5,238 nucleotides of DNA from CAZOIA01 sp964579675. Lineage in GTDB: Bacteria > Planctomycetota > Phycisphaerae > UBA1845 > PWPN01. This document shows positions 1-5,238 of the stretch, piece after piece. The notes beneath the pieces are model-generated. The model saw nothing but the letters and a program-made list of their open reading frames with translations, was not told the DNA's origin and did no database searches. The stretch is taken from NCBI GenBank assembly GCA_964579675.1, contig CAZOIA010000304.1:1-5238 (forward strand), written 5' to 3'. Position numbers and translations under genes: made by a program. How positions within the stretch are numbered: position 1 is the first letter of the stretch; each line of letters starts with the position of its first letter.

Positions 1-3
1 GCA

Positions 4-1149
4 GTGAGCGCGGGTGTGAATTGTGCGTTGGGGCGCCTGGGGGCCGGCACGGGTGCGGCAGTCGCCGTCGCGGTGATGATTGCGTCGCTGCCGGCCGGGG
101 CCGCCTTTGCCGGGCCGAACCTGATTCAGAACCCCGGGTTCGAAGATGGCGAATCGCCCACCTACCCCGGCGTTGGGCTGCATTGGGAGACCAACGACGG
201 TCAGCCGCACCCCGAGATCGACGTGCTCACCACGGCCACGAAGCATTCCGGCTTGTGGTCGCAGTGGCTCAAGGCCCATCCCGAATGGGATCGCGGCATG
301 GTCCGCCAAGTCACCAACTATGGAAGCGTCATCCCGGGCAGGACGTACGAGATCAGGGCGTGGATCAAGACGGCAAATGTGTATAACTCGGCCGGCTGGT
401 ACGTGTTCGGCATCTGGTGGTTCCAGAACGATACCGTCATCGACGAAGAGAAAATGCCGCGGCAGGAGACGAACAATTACGATTGGCGAGAGATTTCGTG
501 GACCAGCGTGGCGCCGGCCGGTGCCAATCGCGTCGCCGCCCTGCTTACGCGCCACACCGACGGGGACGCCTGGTACGATGACATCTTCATCGGCGAGTTC
601 ACCCCCGGGCTGCCGACGATCGCCCGCGCACCGGACAGCTTCACGCATAAGATGCTCACGGGCAACAACCTGCCGGACGATACGTTCACGGCCCAGAACG
701 TCGGCGGGGGCACGCTCAACTACAGCATCACCGATAATGCGGGCTGGCTCGGCGTCGATCCGCAAAGCGGTGCGAGCCAGGGCGAAGTAGACCCGATCAC
801 CGTGCAATACGGTGTGAGTGGTCTCGACGTCGGCACCCACAACGCAACCATCACCATCAGCGATCCGAACGCGACCAACTCGCCGCAGATGATCACGATC
901 ACCGTGACCGTCAGGACGCCCGGCGATCTCGACTACGACGGGGACGTGGACCAGGAGGACTTCGGCCTGTTCCAGGTGTGCTTCACCGGGAGCGGTGTTC
1001 CGCAGGAGGATCCGGCCTGCGCCGAAGCGAAGCTGGACGAGGACGTGGACGTTGACCAGGACGATTTCGGTGTTTTCCAGAGATGCATGAGCGGCCCGGG
1101 CGTCCCCGCTGATCCGCAGTGCGCCGGGGGAGATCAACTTAAAGAATGA
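4..1149 (+). CDS. Secreted CBM4/9-like + BACON-like + dockerin-like protein (non-catalytic)
   Basis: Exported modular protein of 381 aa, probably glycan-binding; no catalytic domain is visible. Residues 1-36 form a signal peptide (Arg11, a hydrophobic Ala/Val core, likely cleavage after AAFA). Residues 38-198 look like a CBM4/9-type galactose-binding sandwich: it opens with 'NLIQNPGFEDG', has 'YEIRAWIKT' in the middle and closes with 'WYDDIFIGEF', and is rich in exposed Trp/Tyr that could stack on sugars. Residues 205-304 are a BACON-like Ig domain ('GGGTLNYSITDNAGWLGV', ending 'ITITVTV'). Residues 307-373 are a dockerin-like module with EF-hand loop D308-D310-D312-G313-D314-D319 and Cys 326, 339, 361 and 373. 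The start is uncertain: GTG codons lie at 4 and 16, and the frame stays open to the window edge, so the true start may lie further left. The complete-looking signal peptide argues it is close. Domain order is clear; the sugar ligand is unknown. Confidence 0.88.
   Translation: MSAGVNCALGRLGAGTGAAVAVAVMIASLPAGAAFAGPNLIQNPGFEDGESPTYPGVGLHWETNDGQPHPEIDVLTTATKHSGLWSQWLKAHPEWDRGMVRQVTNYGSVIPGRTYEIRAWIKTANVYNSAGWYVFGIWWFQNDTVIDEEKMPRQETNNYDWREISWTSVAPAGANRVAALLTRHTDGDAWYDDIFIGEFTPGLPTIARAPDSFTHKMLTGNNLPDDTFTAQNVGGGTLNYSITDNAGWLGVDPQSGASQGEVDPITVQYGVSGLDVGTHNATITISDPNATNSPQMITITVTVRTPGDLDYDGDVDQEDFGLFQVCFTGSGVPQEDPACAEAKLDEDVDVDQDDFGVFQRCMSGPGVPADPQCAGGDQLKE
616..915 (+). other. BACON-like domain, copy 1 (in gene 1)
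   Basis: This segment codes for residues 205-304 of gene 1. It shares long stretches with copy 2 in gene 2: 'GTLNY-ITD', 'WLGV-P-SG', 'GEVDPI', 'GTH-ATIT' and 'ATNSP'. The DNA is also similar, for example the identical run acgcgaccaactcgcc. BACON domains are Ig-like modules in secreted carbohydrate-active proteins that often act as spacers or mucin/glycan-contacting units. The role here is inferred. Confidence 0.72.
922..1122 (+). repeat. Dockerin-like C-terminal module, copy 1
   Basis: Coding repeat, first of three in the window. It has two half-units, each of the form V-D-Q-x-D-F-x-x-F-Q-x-C followed 12-13 residues later by a second Cys. Loop 1 is a full D-x-D-x-D-G-D-V-D-Q-E-D EF-hand loop. 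Loop 2 begins with Lys343 where Asp is expected and has Val348 at the usual Gly position. Cys positions are 326, 339, 361 and 373. Confidence 0.8.
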
Positions 1150-1160
1150 CAGATTATGAC

Positions 1161-1164
1161 AGGG
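1161..1164 (+). promoter_or_regulatory. Weak ribosome binding site for gene 2
   Basis: AGGG lies 6 bases before the ATG at 1171. The alternative in-frame ATG at 1156 has no comparable purine-rich site upstream, so this short motif favours 1171 as the start. It is weak, and is reported because it decides between the two starts. Confidence 0.4.
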
Positions 1165-1170
1165 TGTGCC

Positions 1171-2811
1171 ATGACGAATATCGTGTCCAAAGTGACCACG
1201 CTGGCGGTTATTGTCCTGGTCGTCGGTCCGCTGGCGGCGGTCGCCCAGACGGTTCAGAACCCGAGCTTTGAAGACGATCCGGTGGACCCCACCCACTGGA
1301 CCGAATACGGCGACGGCGCGACCGACGATGACGCGAGGGTGTACACGCCCCCGACGTACGCGATCAACGAGGCCTTCGACGGGCAACGCATCTACGGGGC
1401 GGTGAAGGACGGCTCACGAATGAGCGGCGGGGTTTACCAGCGGGTTGCCGCTACGACCCCCGGCACCCTGTACCGGGCCCAGGTGTGGATCTTCACCCAA
1501 CGTACCGGCAATGGCGAGATGCGCTGTCGGATCGGCATCGACCCGACCGGCGGGACGGATCCGGGGTCCTCGAACTTGGTCTGGTCCTTTCTGGTTCACA
1601 GCGACGGGCAGTGGAGTCAGATCCAGATCGACGCGCAGGCCACAGCATCCACGATCACTATCTTCCTGGCCTACAGCCAGAGCGGCTCGATTGGGTTTGC
1701 GATCAACTACTTCGACCTGGTCGAGCTGGTCCCGGACCCTCCGCCCCCGCCGCCCTGTACCAACGGCAGCAGCGAGGTGACCTTGAGCGATCGGCGGGTG
1801 GACGTGGCTGAACAGGTCGAAGCCCAGTATGCCGTTCCCGCGGGATACGTGATCACCGGGATCGGAGCCCGGGGATCGGCCGAGAACGTTTCCACAATGC
1901 TGGTGCGGCAAGCCCCGCTCCTGCTTGATGGGAGTCTGGGTGAACCGGAAGTCGTCCGTTTCGGCAACGACCCTGACGGACCGATTGAGGCGCTCGTGCT
2001 GCTCGGGCATTGCTACGTGGCGGTGGGCTACGGTGCGCGGGCGGCGGGAGAGTACGATATCTTCACCCTGGTGGTCTGGGCCCGGCCGATCCTCCTCGAT
2101 GGCACCCTCGGTGAGGTGGAGGAGTTCCGCGCCGGGTACGATGCCTATCACCCGAGTCTGGAGCGGGAGTTCCTGGCCGAGACGGGGCGCGTGCTCACCG
2201 GCGTGGGGCTCCGGATGCAGTGGAGCGACATCACCGGCATCCGGGCCGAGACCGACCTCTATACGGCGACGCCGGTCGTGACCGATCCGATGATCGTGAT
2301 CGCCCCGCCGACCATCCAGCGGTCCACCGTGGCGGGCACGAATCTTTCCGACGACACCTTCACGGTCCAGAACGGCGGTCTGGGCACGCTGAACTACACC
2401 ATCACCGATGACGCGGACTGGCTGGGCGTGTCACCCGAAAGCGGGACGAGCACCGGTGAGGTGGACCCGATCCAGATCAGCTACGACACTGCGGGCCTGG
2501 AGATCGGGACGCACCAGGCAACCATCACCGTGACTTCTCCGGACGCGACCAACTCGCCCGAGACGCTGGCGGTCACGGTGGAGATTATCCCGGTCGGCCC
2601 TGACTTCGACGGGGACGGCGACGTTGATCAGGAAGACTTCGGCCATTTCCAGGTGTGTCTGACCGGTCCCGGTGTCCCTCAGACCAGTCTCGATTGCCAG
2701 GATGCGCGTCTCGACGAAGACGAAGACGTGGATCAGGAGGACTTCGCCATTTTCAGGGGGTGCATGTCCGGGCCGGACGTCCCCGCCGACCCGCAATGTG
2801 AGGGCGAGTGA
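1171..2811 (+). CDS. Secreted CBM-like + three-fold repeat (VMO-I-like) + BACON-like + dockerin-like protein
   Basis: Exported modular protein of 546 aa from ATG 1171 (551 aa if ATG 1156 is used); no catalytic domain recognised. Residues 1-25 are a signal peptide (Lys7, core LAVIVLVVGPLAAVA). Residues 28-186 form a CBM-like sandwich opening 'VQNPSFEDDP', with Trp-rich strands and an end 'INYFDLVEL' typical of this fold. A proline linker follows at about 188-195. Residues 205-365 hold a three-fold repeat marked by 'YVITGIGAR' (226), 'YVAVGYGAR' (282) and 'RVLTGVGLR' (340); the first two units also share 'LLDG-LGE'. The 56-58 residue period resembles beta-prism proteins such as VMO-I. Residues 381-473 are a BACON-like Ig domain and 478-543 a dockerin-like module with Cys 496, 509, 531 and 543. 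It starts 21 bases after gene 1 ends. Likely role: carbohydrate binding or scaffolding. Domain order is solid; the identity of the repeat domain is an inference. Confidence 0.88.
   Translation: MTNIVSKVTTLAVIVLVVGPLAAVAQTVQNPSFEDDPVDPTHWTEYGDGATDDDARVYTPPTYAINEAFDGQRIYGAVKDGSRMSGGVYQRVAATTPGTLYRAQVWIFTQRTGNGEMRCRIGIDPTGGTDPGSSNLVWSFLVHSDGQWSQIQIDAQATASTITIFLAYSQSGSIGFAINYFDLVELVPDPPPPPPCTNGSSEVTLSDRRVDVAEQVEAQYAVPAGYVITGIGARGSAENVSTMLVRQAPLLLDGSLGEPEVVRFGNDPDGPIEALVLLGHCYVAVGYGARAAGEYDIFTLVVWARPILLDGTLGEVEEFRAGYDAYHPSLEREFLAETGRVLTGVGLRMQWSDITGIRAETDLYTATPVVTDPMIVIAPPTIQRSTVAGTNLSDDTFTVQNGGLGTLNYTITDDADWLGVSPESGTSTGEVDPIQISYDTAGLEIGTHQATITVTSPDATNSPETLAVTVEIIPVGPDFDGDGDVDQEDFGHFQVCLTGPGVPQTSLDCQDARLDEDEDVDQEDFAIFRGCMSGPDVPADPQCEGE
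1846..2266 (+). other. Three-unit internal repeat domain (beta-prism-like) in gene 2
   Basis: Three units of about 57 residues begin at nt 1846, 2014 and 2188, each opening with a pattern close to (Y/R)V-x-x-G-x-G-(A/L)-R. Units 1 and 2 also share 'LLDG(S/T)LGE' followed by 'RFG' or 'RAG'; unit 3 is short and ends before the BACON-like domain. VMO-I proteins are built from three repeats of about 53 residues folded as a beta-prism and are linked to polysaccharide binding, so this is a reasonable analogy. Homology is not shown. Confidence 0.5.
2311..2589 (+). other. BACON-like domain, copy 2 (in gene 2)
   Basis: This segment codes for residues 381-473 of gene 2. It is the close partner of the gene 1 domain, with 'TNLSDDTFTVQNGG', 'GTLNYTITDDADWLGV' and 'GTHQATITVTSPDATNSP' in the same order and spacing. 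The copies differ mainly at surface-type positions, which fits duplication within the locus or exchange between paralogues. Confidence 0.72.
2602..2799 (+). repeat. Dockerin-like C-terminal module, copy 2
   Basis: Coding repeat at the C-terminus of gene 2. Loop 1 is complete (Asp 478, 480, 482, Gly483, Asp 484, 486 and 489). Loop 2 starts with Arg513 in place of the first Asp and has Glu518 in place of Gly. Cys 496, 509, 531 and 543 keep the same 13-22-12 spacing as copy 1. The module ends a few residues before the stop codon. Confidence 0.8.
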
Positions 2812-2825
2812 ATGGGGATGGACCC

Positions 2826-4472
2826 ATGAGTATGAGAGTTATGCCAGCGCTGTTGTGTGGCCTTATGGTCGCCGCGGTGCCGGCGCGGGCCCGGGCGGAG
2901 TCCGTGCACGTTTTCGGCATCCACTTCTTCGATTGGGGTGCCAGCGTGGACGTGATGAGCCATCGCACGGGCTGGGTGGTCGAGGCGAACATCACCTCCG
3001 AGGGAGGCGGGCCCAACGTAGGCGGGCGCTATGAACCCGCGGCGGCCCAGGGCTTCACGATCATCCAGCGGCTGGACTGGAGTTGGGAACTGGCCGTCCC
3101 CCTGACCGAGCCGGAACAGAACCTGTTCGCCCAGCAGTGCCGGAACAACTGGGCCAGGCACATCAAGCACTGCTGCCGCCACTACTCGATCGGAAACGAG
3201 GTTGAGTTCGGCGGCGTGACCCCGGAGATCTATGCGTCCGCGTTCCAGAAAGTCCGGGATGCAATCAAGGCAGAGCAGCCGGAGGCCCAGGTCATCATCG
3301 GCCACATGGTGAGCGGGGGCAACCAGCGTGCGGCGATACAGATTCTGGGTCCGGACGGCTACGACGGCGTGACCGCGCACACCGGCAGCACCGTGCCCGA
3401 CGGTCTTCTGGACATGCTCGATGAGGAGGGCGCCCGGCCCGGCGTGGGGCTCTACATCACCGAGTGGGGATGGGTGGCCGGCACCAACCCCAACGCCGAG
3501 GACGTCATGCGCGATTTCTACCTGGAGATCCAGCAATCCAACGCCACCCGGGAGCGGCAGGTGTACTGCGCGTGCTGGTATCTGTATCCGGACTTCCTGG
3601 GCCCGACGTTCAGCCTCGAATCGTCGCCGATTGACAATGCCGCTTTCGAGGCCGCCACCGCCCTGGGGACATCGGTGAACGCGCTGGCCGACGACCCGGT
3701 CATCATGAATGACATGATAGCGGACATTCCGGACAGCGGCCTGAACATCAACCTCAGTTGGGCTACTAACGTTCCGTCGCGGACCCAGCTCTACTGGGTG
3801 CCGGCCGGGACTTCCGGTGCCGGTTTCGACGCATTCACCCTTCTGGACAGCACCCTGCGTACCACGCATCAGGAGAATATGGTGAGTTTGGCACCCCAGG
3901 CCCCGTACGAGGTGATGCCGAACTCAACCGCCAACGACCACGGCGATGCGGGCGGGCGGCGCTTTCGAGTCAAGACCGGCCCGTGGGCCTCCGACGTGAC
4001 GCAAACGGGGGCGGGGCGCGTGCTGGTCCATTGGACAACCGATTGGCCGGCTGACTCCCGGGTCAAATACGGTCCGACGCCGGGCCTGGGTAACTCGAAA
4101 GAATTGCCGGCGCTGGTCACCGATCATCAGGTGCTGCTCACCGGTCTGTCCCAGGGCAACTGCTATTACCGCGTCCTTTCCGCGGAGCCGAACCCCGACG
4201 GCGGTGATTCGCTGAAGATGCGCTCGCCCATCCGAATCTTCAGCGTGATCTTGCTGTTTCCGGGAGACTTCGACGACGACGGCGACGTCGATCAGGAGGA
4301 TTTCGGCAGATTGCAGGCTTGCTATACCGGCCCGGGAATTGCACAGAACGACCCCGATTGTGCACTCGCCCGCCTTGACAGCGACGAGGACGTGGACCAG
4401 GGCGACTTTGCCATCTTCCAGGGCTGTATCAGCGGCCCGAACGTGCCTGCCGCTCCGGACTGTGCGGACTGA
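2826..4472 (+). CDS. Secreted putative clan GH-A glycoside hydrolase with two FN3-like domains and dockerin-like C-terminus
   Basis: Exported enzyme candidate of 548 aa. Residues 1-24 are a signal peptide (MSMRV start, Leu/Ala core, likely cleavage after ARARA). Residues 27-280 read as a TIM barrel: strand 1 'VHVFGIHFFDWG', strand 4 'YSIGNEVE' with Asn124-Glu125 as predicted acid/base, strand 5 'AQVIIGH', strand 6 'YDGVTAHTG', strand 7 'GLYITEWGW' with Glu213 as predicted nucleophile, strand 8 'YCACWYLYPD'. This layout is that of retaining clan GH-A hydrolases, but I cannot assign a GH family. Residues 303-384 and 385-474 look like fibronectin-III or purple-acid-phosphatase-N-like sandwiches ('INLSWATNVPSRTQLYW', 'VLVHWTTDWPADSRVKYG'). 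Residues 480-546 are dockerin-like (Cys 499, 512, 534, 546). ATG 2826 is preferred, 14 bases after gene 2 ends with GGGGA upstream; ATG 2832 or a GTG at 2808 overlapping gene 2's stop are possible. The substrate is unknown. Confidence 0.87.
   Translation: MSMRVMPALLCGLMVAAVPARARAESVHVFGIHFFDWGASVDVMSHRTGWVVEANITSEGGGPNVGGRYEPAAAQGFTIIQRLDWSWELAVPLTEPEQNLFAQQCRNNWARHIKHCCRHYSIGNEVEFGGVTPEIYASAFQKVRDAIKAEQPEAQVIIGHMVSGGNQRAAIQILGPDGYDGVTAHTGSTVPDGLLDMLDEEGARPGVGLYITEWGWVAGTNPNAEDVMRDFYLEIQQSNATRERQVYCACWYLYPDFLGPTFSLESSPIDNAAFEAATALGTSVNALADDPVIMNDMIADIPDSGLNINLSWATNVPSRTQLYWVPAGTSGAGFDAFTLLDSTLRTTHQENMVSLAPQAPYEVMPNSTANDHGDAGGRRFRVKTGPWASDVTQTGAGRVLVHWTTDWPADSRVKYGPTPGLGNSKELPALVTDHQVLLTGLSQGNCYYRVLSAEPNPDGGDSLKMRSPIRIFSVILLFPGDFDDDGDVDQEDFGRLQACYTGPGIAQNDPDCALARLDSDEDVDQGDFAIFQGCISGPNVPAAPDCAD
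4263..4463 (+). repeat. Dockerin-like C-terminal module, copy 3
   Basis: Coding repeat at the C-terminus of gene 3. Loop 1 is complete (D-F-D-D-D-G-D-V-D-Q-E-D). Loop 2 again lacks the first Asp (Arg516) and the Gly (Glu521). The four cysteines keep the 13-22-12 spacing. It follows two FN3-like domains rather than a BACON-like domain, so the module travels independently of BACON. Confidence 0.8.
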
Positions 4473-4490
4473 ACGGAGCTCGGTCCAGAC

Positions 4491-4498
4491 AAGGGAAG
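4491..4498 (+). promoter_or_regulatory. Ribosome binding site for gene 4
   Basis: AAGGGAAG is purine-rich and resembles Shine-Dalgarno, about 4-8 bases before the ATG at 4503. It sits in the 30-base gap after gene 3 and is the clearest ribosome site in the window. It supports 4503 over the ATG at 4509. Confidence 0.55.
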
Positions 4499-4502
4499 AA
4501 TC

Positions 4503-5238
4503 ATGCGGATGTCCAACACTGCTGCTGGCCTTATCGCTGTGGCAGGGGTGGTTCTGTCGTCGGGTGGGCGGAGCCGGGCGGCGTGCCCGGTCGGCTTGGA
4601 GGCCATCGAACGCTTCGAGCTCGTCAGCAAGCTGCGCCAGGGCGTGCGAACCTACCAGTACTCCAGCCACGATCCCAGCGGGGCCAACAACGACAGCGGT
4701 AACTATCTCTACGAGGTCGGCAACGAGCACGTGCTGCTCGACGTCAAGGGGCCGGGTTGCATTTACCGGTTCTGGTTTACGGGCCCGATCAACGGAGGCA
4801 TCCGGATCTACTTCGACGGCTCGTCCACGCCGTTGGTGGACATGGGGCGAGAGGAGTTCTTCAGCGGAGGCAATGTCCCGTTTCTTGCGCCCCTGGTGGG
4901 GGACAACGTGGTTTCCTCCGGCGGCTATTACTGCTACCTGCCCATGCCCTTTCGCCAGGGCTGCAGGATCACCACTACCGGGGCGGACCATTATTACAAC
5001 ATCACGTTTCAGCGGTTCGCAGACGACACCGGCATCACGACCTTTACCGGCACGGAGGATAGCTGGGCTGCTCGGGCGCTGTGGAGCAACACCGGGGCCG
5101 ACCCCAAGCCCGACCCCGGCAATACGACGATCACCGATACCGTCGATCTGCCGGTCGGCTCCTCGGTGACGATGGCCGACATTTCCTCGCCCGGGATCGT
5201 TCAGCAACTCGAGATCACGATCCCCGGGCTGACGCCGG
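4503..5238 (+). CDS. Secreted DUF2961 / GH172 family glycosidase, N-terminal part (cut by window edge)
   Basis: The frame runs open from ATG 4503 off the right edge, giving 245 residues of a longer protein. Residues 1-27 look like a signal peptide (hydrophobic AAGLIAVAGVVLSS, then SRAA). The rest matches the N-terminal half of DUF2961 (GH172): 'YQYSSHDPSGANNDSGNY' (51-68), 'GPGCIYRFWFTGP' (83-95), 'IRIYFDG' (100-106), 'EEFFSGG' (117-123), 'YYCYLPMPF' (142-150) and a 'YYNITFQRF' strand (164-172). GH172 members act on furanosides, including alpha-D-arabinofuranosides and difructose or fructofuranose linkages, and assemble as jelly-roll multimers. The catalytic glutamates of characterised members lie further along and probably fall beyond the window, so activity cannot be judged. 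Whether this protein also ends in a dockerin-like module is not visible. It starts 30 bases after gene 3 with a good ribosome site, so it is probably co-transcribed. Confidence 0.88.
   Translation, partial: MRMSNTAAGLIAVAGVVLSSGGRSRAACPVGLEAIERFELVSKLRQGVRTYQYSSHDPSGANNDSGNYLYEVGNEHVLLDVKGPGCIYRFWFTGPINGGIRIYFDGSSTPLVDMGREEFFSGGNVPFLAPLVGDNVVSSGGYYCYLPMPFRQGCRITTTGADHYYNITFQRFADDTGITTFTGTEDSWAARALWSNTGADPKPDPGNTTITDTVDLPVGSSVTMADISSPGIVQQLEITIPGLTP

Larger units (their letters stand above)
4..5238 (+). other. Four-gene co-directional cluster (likely operon) for exported glycan binding and degradation
   Basis: All four genes run in the same direction with gaps of about 21, 14 and 30 bases, and no inverted-repeat-plus-T-run terminator was seen in any gap. 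Each protein has a signal peptide, and the first three share the same C-terminal module. This fits a single transcript whose promoter lies left of the window. No regulator, transporter or cohesin-like gene is present here. Confidence 0.65.

Noticed and set aside
1156..1170. Upstream ATG at 1156 as the gene 2 start
   Set aside because: It has no ribosome-site-like sequence and would add a short Met-Thr-Gly-Cys-Ala stretch before an already complete signal peptide. It cannot be fully excluded.
1738..1756. C-rich tract in gene 2 as a possible DNA repeat or slippage site
   Set aside because: It encodes a run of prolines between two domains, a normal interdomain linker, and the frame is intact on both sides.
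1414..2151. Minus-strand open frame opposite gene 2
   Set aside because: Composition is His/Arg/Gly-rich and random-looking, while the plus-strand frame shows clear repeats and domain structure.
2733..3869. Long minus-strand open frame (about 378 codons)
   Set aside because: It is antisense to gene 3's signal peptide and barrel and to the end of gene 2. It has no recognisable motif, ribosome site or signal sequence, so it is a shadow of high-GC coding.
922..4463. Classical cellulosome interpretation of the dockerin-like tails
   Set aside because: No cohesin or scaffoldin is visible, loop 2 is degenerate and the four-Cys frame is not typical of cellulosomal dockerins. Kept only as a distant-relative analogy.
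4503..4590. Lipoprotein signal in gene 4 (Cys28 after SRAA)
   Set aside because: The residues before Cys (R-A-A-C) lack the Leu/Val/Ile expected at the -3 position of a lipobox, so an ordinary signal peptidase I site is more likely.
4339..5169. Plus-strand open frame of 276 codons overlapping genes 3 and 4
   Set aside because: Its translation is dominated by Arg, Ser, Thr and Pro with no motif. The DUF2961/GH172 frame starting at 4503 explains the region far better.
3924..5207. Long minus-strand open frame (about 427 codons)
   Set aside because: It lies antisense to gene 3's end and gene 4, both of which have recognisable domains. Its translation is rich in Arg, Val, Gly and Asp with no domain motif, as expected from a GC-rich complementary frame.

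Overview
The window suggests a member of the Planctomycetota, most likely a Phycisphaerae-type lineage. The grounds are high GC by eye (roughly 60-65%), large secreted modular proteins, and a C-terminal dockerin-like module of the form 'VDQEDFGxFQxCxTGPGVP' that I associate with planctomycete secreted proteins. The placement is an inference from style, not a database match.

Layout: four genes lie head to tail on the + strand with gaps of only about 14-30 bases and no terminator-like structure between them, so they look like one transcription unit entered at its left end and left at its right end. Gene 1 (4-1149) has a signal peptide, a CBM4/9-like beta-sandwich, a BACON-like Ig domain and a dockerin-like C-terminus. 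Gene 2 (1171-2811) has a signal peptide, a second CBM-like sandwich, a proline linker, a three-fold repeated domain with beta-prism (VMO-I-like) character, then the same BACON-like and dockerin-like cassette. Gene 3 (2826-4472) has a signal peptide, a TIM-barrel domain with the two glutamates expected of a clan GH-A glycoside hydrolase, two fibronectin-III-like domains and the same dockerin-like C-terminus. Gene 4 (4503 to beyond 5238, cut by the window edge) is the N-terminal part of a DUF2961 / GH172 enzyme with a signal peptide. The minus strand has long open frames, but they read as GC-driven shadows. No RNA gene, CRISPR, insertion sequence or origin was seen.

Working model (inference): the locus encodes an exported glycan-binding and glycan-degrading set. 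Two non-catalytic binding proteins and a putative GH-A-type hydrolase share one C-terminal module, which probably docks or retains them at the same place. The GH172 enzyme would add an exo- or debranching activity on furanose sugars (arabinofuranose or fructofuranose). The most interesting structure is the C-terminal module itself: in all three copies four cysteines keep exactly the same spacing (13-22-12), the first Ca-binding loop is intact, and the second loop is degenerate in the same way. This suggests a specialised, disulfide-braced relative of dockerin rather than a classical cellulosomal one.
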